In this document: one piece after another, positions 57,230 to 64,000 of the stretch
How positions within the stretch are numbered: position 1 is the first letter of the stretch
How the letters are laid out: each line of letters begins with the position of its first letter
DNA from: Corythucha ciliata
Taxonomy: Eukaryota > Arthropoda > Insecta > Hemiptera > Tingidae
Assembly (NCBI GenBank): GCA_038030265.1
Contig: CM075937.1
Coordinates: 41,520,198-41,584,197, forward strand
Length of the DNA stretch: 64,000 nucleotides
Reading direction: 5' to 3'
The notes under the pieces: model-generated
Databases searched by the model: none
The model's input: the letters and a program-made list of their open reading frames with translations, nothing else
Told to the model about the DNA's origin: nothing
Made by a program: the position numbers and the translations under genes

Positions 57230-59120
57230 AAGGGGGGACGTTTTCCCCAAAACAGATGATATTTTACGCCGAAACTTTTACGAGTCGGTCTTGAAAATGT
57301 CTGAAGATTTCATCACAAAACTAACAATTTCACCACATCAATACTGACGATTTCACCACAGTTCCAGCGATTTCACCACACTACTGACTGATTTGTTCCC
57401 ATATGAGACGATATTACACCAAAACGGACGAATCCGCGCCAAAGCTGACGTGATTACCCCAAAATCTAGTGATGATACTACAAAACTGGCGATTTTACGT
57501 CAAAACACACGATGAATTTATCTTAAAAATGAATAGTTCACACCAAAACTGTTTTATTTTACCACAAAATTGACTATTTTTAACCAGGAAATTTGAGATT
57601 TTACTCCCAAATTGAAGTGTTCTTTCGAGATTTCACTACAAAAACTAGCAATACTGCAATTAAACCGTCGGTTTTAACCCCAAAACTAACGATTTCATCC
57701 ACAAAACGGATGTTATATCCCTCAAATAACACTTCAATCCGATAACTGCCGTCACCACCCCAAAACTGGACATTTAACTTCAAAACTGACAATTTCACAC
57801 CATAAATGACGTTTTCCCCAAAACAGATGATATTTTACGCCGAAACTTTTACGACTCGGTCTTGACAACGTCAGACGATTTTAACACAAAACTAACAATT
57901 TCACCACAATACTGACGATTTCACCTCAATTCCGACGATTTCACTACGATACTTTCCAAATGAGACGATATTGCACCAAAACGGACGATTTCGCGCCAAA
58001 GCTGACGTGTTACCCCCAAAACTAGTGATTTTGCTCCAAAAATTGTACGGTTTCACCTCAACATTGAATATTTTACCCCGAAAATATTGCCTGGTTTATT
58101 TTACCATGGTAAGAACTTATTTGTTTCAAACGAAAAAGAAGGTTTTATTCTATAAAACTGGTGATTTTACTCCCAACCTCTGAAGTGTTGTTCCGAAAAT
58201 TTCACTACAAAAATTGACAATTTTATCCGAAAAATTACGGTTTTAACCTAAAATCTAACGATTTCAATTAAAAAACTCACGTTACGCACCAAAACTGACG
58301 TTTCTACCTTTTGGGTGGTTAATTCCACCCAAAAGTGATTAATTTACTCCAAAACTGACAATTTCAAACCAAGACTGAGTTTTCCCCAAAAAATATGATT
58401 TTACAGATGACTCTAATACAGTTTTCTTGAAAACTCTCAAAAAAATTTTTCAGTTATAAGTTAGAACCACGAATTTTGTTTTTTGAATAAAAATTGGCAG
58501 TTTCGTGGAGAAAACTTCATTTTTCTGGTAATAGTTTTAGGGTAGAAACTTGAATTTCTTGTTAAAAAACTTGTTTTTTTTTTAAACAATCAGTTTCGGG
58601 GTAAAATTTTAATTTTGAAGAAAAACTGACAAATTTATTTCAAGGCTACAATCATTGTAGTGAAACATTCAGTTTTGATATAATACATCAGCTCTGGCGT
58701 GTCTAAAATCTCTACTTTTTGAGATGAAACTCTGTAAAACTAAATATTTCACGGCTAAGCTGATGTGTTATAGGTATCTAAACTGAAGATTTCAAGACAA
58801 TACTAGGGATTTTACCATTGAAGTAAATTTGAAAGTTTTCTCTTAAAATGAAATGTTTATCCCCAAAAATGGCAACTTTTCCTCAAAACTGACGTTTTTT
58901 CAATACAAAATTGAAGAACGATTTCACCCTGAAACTAAATTAAGTGGTTTTATACCCCAAAATTAAAAATTGTCCATCGAAACTGGCGATTTTTAGCACA
59001 AAAATGGTGATTCTAGCACATAAGGGTGGTTTTAGAACATAAATGGTGATTTTAGCACAAAACTGACGATTTGTGCGTAATCGTCTTGTGATTTTTGCAT
59101 AAAACTGCTAATTTTATTTT
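57230..59120 (+). repeat. family C minisatellite, long block with internal segmental duplication
   Basis: Units of about 21 bp ('aaaactgacgatttcacca'). A segment at 57237-57480 is repeated in the same order at 57811-58025 ('ttccccaaaacagatgatat', 'tacgccgaaacttttacga', 'ccaaagctgacgtg'), a 574-bp offset. Degenerates after 58440. Confidence 0.82.
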
Positions 59121-60414
59121 GGAGCTGGCGATTTTAGATTTCGGAGATGCGTAATCTGGGAAGTTGGGTTTTCAGTGAGTTGGACCTGCGGAAATTTTCG
59201 AATTTGGTATGAAAAGTCCGCAAAATTAGTTGTTGAATCAGGCAACCCCACAAAATTGATTTTTCAGCCACGGAAACCCACGGCTTCGGCGAATAACAAA
59301 CACGCGAATTAATGTTTTTTAGATCGCGAAATTTAAGCCGTGGGCGGGTTGGAGCCATTGGAAATCCGCTATTGAATGTGCTAATCTCGCGAAATTAATT
59401 TTCAGTGAGCTAGACCAGCAGACTTTTTTTAGTTCTTAAAGAAAAATTCGCACAATTGGTTTTCAATGCCAAATCTGAAAAAAATTTGCCGTTTATTTGA
59501 GACAGATCTGCGAAAATGTATTTTTAGGGCGTCAACTTGACAAAAAATATCGCGATCACGAAGGATTTTTACATTCCGATGGTATCTAGGGGTGGGCAGC
59601 TGTCCCACTAAGTCTTCGGCTTCGAGTCTTGGGGAGGGCAACGGCTCACTTCTGCCCCCCTCTGACTACGCCCCACGATTTTTAAGGCATCCCTCTGCTC
59701 TGTCAACCGAAAGCCACAGCAAGTACCAACCCATAGAGATAATGCCACGGAACTCGCTTTTAAGAAAATGGCATGAAAATTGGTGAAAGCACGCAAGGGG
59801 GCCCTTCGTTATCCGGGCAGAGAGATGACTAACGATAAGATGTCAAATGAGAGGAAACGCTGGAGGGGGGGGGGCAATTATCGACTGTCCCCCGCTGTTG
59901 AACGTCTTAAAAAAAATTAAAAGGCTAAGCCCCTTACAGTGATACCCCACTTGAAGTAATGCCCGGTACTGGGCCGCCCCATTTTGAAGTAATGCCCAGC
60001 CATTGGGGCAGCCCCCTCATACGCTACGCCACTGCAAGCATCAAAGGTACCCGCAGTGTATCTCACAAAGTAGCGTCAAGAAGATTATTGTCCTCCACAA
60101 CGGGAAATCCTGAAAAAAATAATTTTCCTTAGGAATTAGTGCTCTGAATGGAGAAGCGAGTGCATTAATGGAAAACCGCTAGATGGCGTAAAAGCGACCA
60201 ATCTGGAATAAATCTGAACATGGAACAAAACGTAAATTCCTACAGTGGATCTCCCCTACCCAATTGTATTTTAAGTTAAAGATAAAATATCGTGCGAACC
60301 AGGTCATGCTCTCTTGTTCAACTCATTAATTCAGTTTCCTTAATTGGCAGCATAACTAACTTTTCTCCCCTTTCCCCAATTGGATGGTCAGTTAGTATTT
60401 TTTCTTCAACCATC
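59121..60414. other. intergenic, with transposon ends
   Basis: 59585-59676 matches the right end of the 40550-42146 element. A hAT-like right end ATACGCTACGCCACTG ends at 60034, of the same family as 21302, without a visible left partner. No gene. Confidence 0.55.
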
Positions 60415-61894
60415 ATGCTTGCTGGAAAACTTGCTCTCATTACAGGTAAGCGAATAATTCCACGTTATGAGTGATCCGTATGAAATTGGATCGCCAAAAA
60501 TAGACTTCGTTAGGTAAAACTATTGTCATAGTACTGGACCATTCTAAATATATTGGAGTCGAGAACCATTACCAAGCATATAAATATAAAGAAGTCACGA
60601 GCGAAGAAAAAAAGTCAGTTCATCACAGCTCATGCGCGTAGCAGTTGACCAACCACTTTGTTTTTCAAACTGCATTTGCTAAAACCATGTCGCCATAATT
60701 TTGTGCAGGAGCAGGGAGTGGCATCGGCCGCGCAAGTTGCCTTGTCATGGCTCGCGAGGGAGCCACCATAATCGCGTCCGACATCAACGAAAACTCCGCT
60801 CTTCAGACTGTAAAAGACATCGGTGGTACGGGTCTCGACAACGTTTTGATTGCCGAGGAAGGCTGTCACGCTCCCCCCTCCCATAATTACCAACCAAACC
60901 GTCGCTCTTGTTTTTTTTTTTCTTCAACTTCCCAATGATGGTAGGGGATAAGGGCCCTCCCATTGTCTAGTGTCTAGTCTACTCGGCAATCAAAACTATG
61001 GTGAACAGTAATGCTTTAATAATCAAGGCACAAAATAAGCCGCCTTCTTACAATATGGTACTCATCATTTCTTGTTGGTGTCTAGGCGACAAAGGTCATA
61101 GCGCAGTGAAGGTAGATGTAACTTCAGCTGAAGACGTTCAGCGCGTCTGGAGATGGTCTCAGGACAATTATAAATCGCTTCCCAATGTCATCGTCAACTC
61201 TGCTGGTTTAACTCGAGACTCATTTCTTGTTTCAATGACGTCTTCCATGTTTGACAATGTAATCGACGTAAATCTAAAGGTAAAATCTGATCTGTAAATT
61301 TACGGTGACGAATAAGTCGTTATATGTGTATCATTGATGATATTTTGTCGTTTTAGGGGACTTTCCATGTGGTTCAAACAGCAACCCGTGAATTGACCGC
61401 CGCAGGCCTTCCCGGCAGCATTGTAACTGTTGCAAGTATCGTAGGTCAAATGGGAAATATGGGACAATCGAATTATGCCGCAAGTAAAGCCGGAGTGGAA
61501 GCGTTTACAAAATCAGTAGCGCTCGAGTTAGGAAAGTACGGGGACCTACCAATATTTTGTATTAATAACGCATTCCATTCGAATTGATTGAGGAAATTCG
61601 TAAAAAATTGCTTTAAAACAGGTTCAACATCAGGTGCAACGCCATACTTCCTGGATTTATCAAAACACCGATGACGGACGCGGTACCGGACAAAGTAAAA
61701 ACTTTATTTCAATCGAGGATACCGCTCGGAAGATTAGGAAGACCCGAAGGTAACAGAATTGTGTGAAATATTCGAGGCTTTTGAATTCATTTTGGACGAC
61801 TTATTTAGAAGTGGCTGAAGTCATCGCTTTCTTGGCATCGGACCGTAGTTCCTATATCAACGGGGCATCCATCACAGTGACTGGAGGACTATAG
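60415..61894 (+). CDS. HSD17B8: HSD17B8 homologue (mitochondrial 3-oxoacyl-ACP reductase subunit type SDR), 6 exons
   Basis: Short-chain dehydrogenase of the FabG/17-beta-HSD8 type. In animals it pairs with CBR4 in mitochondrial fatty-acid synthesis and also oxidises estradiol. Exons: 60415-60445, 60709-60825, 61086-61279, 61357-61535, 61622-61749 and 61809-61894; phases agree, 244 residues. The cofactor motif TGAGSGIGR is at 10-18, NSAG at 87-90, Asn112, Ser141 in VASIVGQ, and Tyr154-X3-Lys158 in YAASK, so the catalytic tetrad is complete. The C-terminus ends [10 protein letters not shown]. The exon 2 donor is uncertain: GT at 60823, 60826 or 60832 all keep frame; 60826 gives the most family-like join. 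The next exon starts after a C/T-poor acceptor (GTCTAG). Confidence 0.9.
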
Positions 61895-62047
61895 AAGTGC
61901 AGATGGATTGATGTACATATATGACACAATTTATTGTCTTTATTGATTTTAACTTAAGAAAAAAGTGGATTCTAATGTACATATATTAAAATAGTGCTGT
62001 AGGAGGCATTTACAGCCTCAATGTGTGGACAAAAACATTGTTTACTA

Positions 62048-62398
62048 GCCGTGGCGTTTGCGAATATGTACAACAAGCTGGTCTCTTCGGGAGCACCTGT
62101 ACTCACAATGTGGACAATATAAGAACAGTTTCACGCCGTTGTGCCTTCGAAGATGCGACACAACACTCATCTTAGTGGCGCTCTTGAACTCACAGTATGG
62201 GCACTGGAATGGCTTATCTCCGGAGTGCTTTCTCATATGCGTAGCAAGGATAGACCTATAGGCACACTTGAACTGACAGTGTGGACAGTCGTGTGTGGGT
62301 CTCTCACCGTGCTCTCGAAGATGTTCGTTAAATTCAGTCGCTTGGCTGCATTTAAACTGACAATATGGGCAGTCGAAGGTCTTCTCGCCGGTGTCCGA
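62048..62398 (-). CDS. C2H2 zinc-finger protein, C-terminal part, four fingers
   Basis: Nuclear DNA-binding protein, partial. Reading from 62398 down, a TGEK-type linker is followed by four fingers of form C-X2-C-X12-H-X3/4-H (CPYCQFKC, CPHCQFKC, CPYCEFKS, CPHCEYRC) and the stop directly after HIRKRHG. The first-finger linker (SDTGEKTF) abuts family A minisatellite at about 62400, with no clean acceptor AG at the border. Either the upstream exon boundary is hidden there or the gene was cut by the array. CPxCxFK/YRC fingers of this kind occur in arthropod Hunchback/REST-like proteins; orthology not assigned. Confidence 0.82.
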
Positions 62399-62399
62399 T

Positions 62400-63770
62400 T
62401 GAAGAAAACGCTAATTAGCAGGTAAATTAAAAAAACGTTAATAAAACGCCTAAAAATGGGAGAAAAAAAAAACTAATTCACGGCTAAAACTGAGAGATAA
62501 CACCAATTCACAGCTAAAATTGAGAAAAACTCTAATTCGCTACACAGCTAATTCGTTGTACAGAACAGCATCGATGCGCTGCTTCTGAAGGCAGCTTTGT
62601 GGCAAAAATGGTGAAAAAGCACTAATTCATGGCACAAATTGAAAAAAAAAGTAATTGAGAGAAATCACGAATTTACAGCTAAAATTGAAAAAAATCATTT
62701 ACTCGCTACTAAAATTGAGAGAAACTGCTAATATAGGCGGCTAAAGTGCTAATTCGTGGCTAAAATTGAGAAAAATAGCTGATTCACGGATAAAATTGAG
62801 GAAAATTGCTAATTCAATGCATCAATTGAGAAATAGTGCAAAGTTGTGGATAACGTGTAGAAAAAGCGCTAATTCACAGCTTAAATGACTTATGGTGGAT
62901 TTCACCACCATAGTTAAGGTTTGAGTTACGTTAACTCAGAATTAACTGAAAAACTCTAGGTTGGTAACCGAACCTAACTCCCGGTGGTGAAATTGGCTCT
63001 AAGAATAAGAAATTTAATATTTTATTTTTAGGGTTAGGTACTTTTTAAAATTATAAATTATAATAATTTATGAATTAATGTAATTATAAGCATTTAAATA
63101 ATTGAAGTAATGTAATAATTATAACACTACGTAAAGATTTTAAATTTATTGTTTATTAAGAGAGTAAAGGCCCCCGGTAGATGTAAGTCCACTTCAGAGG
63201 GTAGCGGGGATATGCGCTAGTGGAATAGTGGAAAATGCGCTAATTCGTACCAAGAAGCGAAATCCTCTCTAATTTGCGGCTAAAAATGGAGAGAAAAATG
63301 ATTATTCGCATTTCGCAGACATAATTGAGAAAAAGCACCATTTCACGCCTATAAACTGAGAAAAATTGCTAATTTGCTTGGGATAAAAAAAAATCGGTAA
63401 CTCGTGACTGAAATCTAAAAAAAAATACGATAATTCGCGCGGATACATTTTTGAAAACCCGCTAAATTTATTTGCGAAAATGCACAAATTCGTGGATAAG
63501 GTTGACTATAAAGCACTCGTTTGCATAAAGGGGTACACTTCACGGCTAAAACTTGGAAATAATTCGGAGCTAGACTGCTAGAATCGAGAAAAATCGCTAA
63601 TTCATGGTTCTATTAGGGAAAATCCGGAATTAGCGGCCAAAATTATGTAAAAGCGGTAACTTTGACTTGAAATTACGGCTAAAATAGAGAAAAGCGTTAA
63701 TTCACGGCCTAAATTGAAAAAAAAGCCCTCATTTGCGTCGCTATGAAGTGAAAGGAAGCGTTAATTTGCG
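62400..63770 (-). repeat. family A minisatellite, minus orientation
   Basis: About 35 degenerate units on both sides of a non-repetitive AT-rich insert at about 62890-63220 (starting 'atggtggatttcaccaccat'). Confidence 0.85.
62888..62998. repeat. inverted repeat inside the array
   Basis: 'tttcaccaccatagttaagg' and 'tttgagttacgttaactcag' at the left pair loosely with 'ttcggttaccaacctagag' and 'tcaccaccgggagttaggtt'-type sequence (reverse complement of 62950-62995). MITE-like, weak. Confidence 0.45.
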
Positions 63771-63799
63771 ATTGTTGTATCCGTAAGAGCGAACCGTTT

Positions 63800-64000
63800 A
63801 TTAACGTTTTTTAATTTACCTGCTAATTAGCGTTTTTCTTCAATTTCAGCCGCGAATCAGCGCTTTTCTATGTTTTAGCCGCCAATTCGCACTGTCCCTC
63901 AATTTCAGCTGCGAATTAAAGTTTTTCTTGATTTTAGCCGCGAATTAATGTTTTTTTTTTAGTTTGGTCACGAATTTGTGATTTGTCTTAATTTTACCAG
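63800..64000 (+). repeat. family A minisatellite, plus orientation, runs off the window
   Basis: Orientation flips near 63780, giving again an array in opposed orientations. Units here are close to consensus (CAATTTCAGCCGCGAATC). Confidence 0.85.

Overview
The window is eukaryotic nuclear DNA, most likely from an arthropod or another protostome. Coding sequence is broken into short exons with GT/AG borders, often separated by introns of about 50-100 bp. A divergent ionotropic receptor (IR) gene is present, and more than half of the window is repeats and decayed transposons. No species can be named from the sequence alone.

Genes, left to right: a partial SLC17 (sialin-type) transporter on minus (1-10162) with a 9 kb intron holding two decayed Ty3/gypsy elements; NUP42 on minus (12149-13063); a complete 9-exon IR on plus (32211-34562); a three-exon coiled-coil protein of unknown function on plus (38249-38725); a complete 6-exon OGFOD3 homologue on minus (39313-45696); a complete 9-exon prostaglandin reductase 1 homologue on plus (46406-55220), divergent from OGFOD3 across about 700 bp; a complete 6-exon HSD17B8 homologue on plus (60415-61894); and the 3' end of a C2H2 zinc-finger gene on minus (62048-62398). 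Splice phases agree across every junction I propose in the four complete multi-exon homologues and the coiled-coil gene.

The rest is dominated by degenerate minisatellites. Family A, with a unit of about 30 bp, occurs in more than a dozen blocks in both orientations. Family B (about 31 bp), family C (about 21 bp) and family D (gcgtaaatttt-like) are more local. Four blocks of family A sit inside elements with hAT-like ends (CAGTGGCGTAGC... or CAGTGCCGGC...) flanked by 8-bp target-site duplications: 21302-25219, 40550-42146, 1610-3529 and 47754-50050. One of these split a Ty3 pol gene. Two of the four carry opposed arrays and one of these a shared roughly 250-bp module, which recurs at four places in the window. 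I read this as a family of large non-autonomous hAT-like elements built mostly of minisatellite DNA, and it is the best candidate here for something undescribed.

Other notable structures are a near-perfect foldback with 160-bp arms (22481-22833), a palindrome carrying two tRNA-like genes with anticodon GGT (36962-37528), a perfect 152-bp x 4 tandem array (17220-17827), and an OGFOD3 homologue that has lost two iron-binding histidines and the 2-oxoglutarate-binding arginine. Ionotropic receptor, lipid/alkenal reductases, nuclear pore and transporter genes show no shared pathway; they look like unrelated neighbours.
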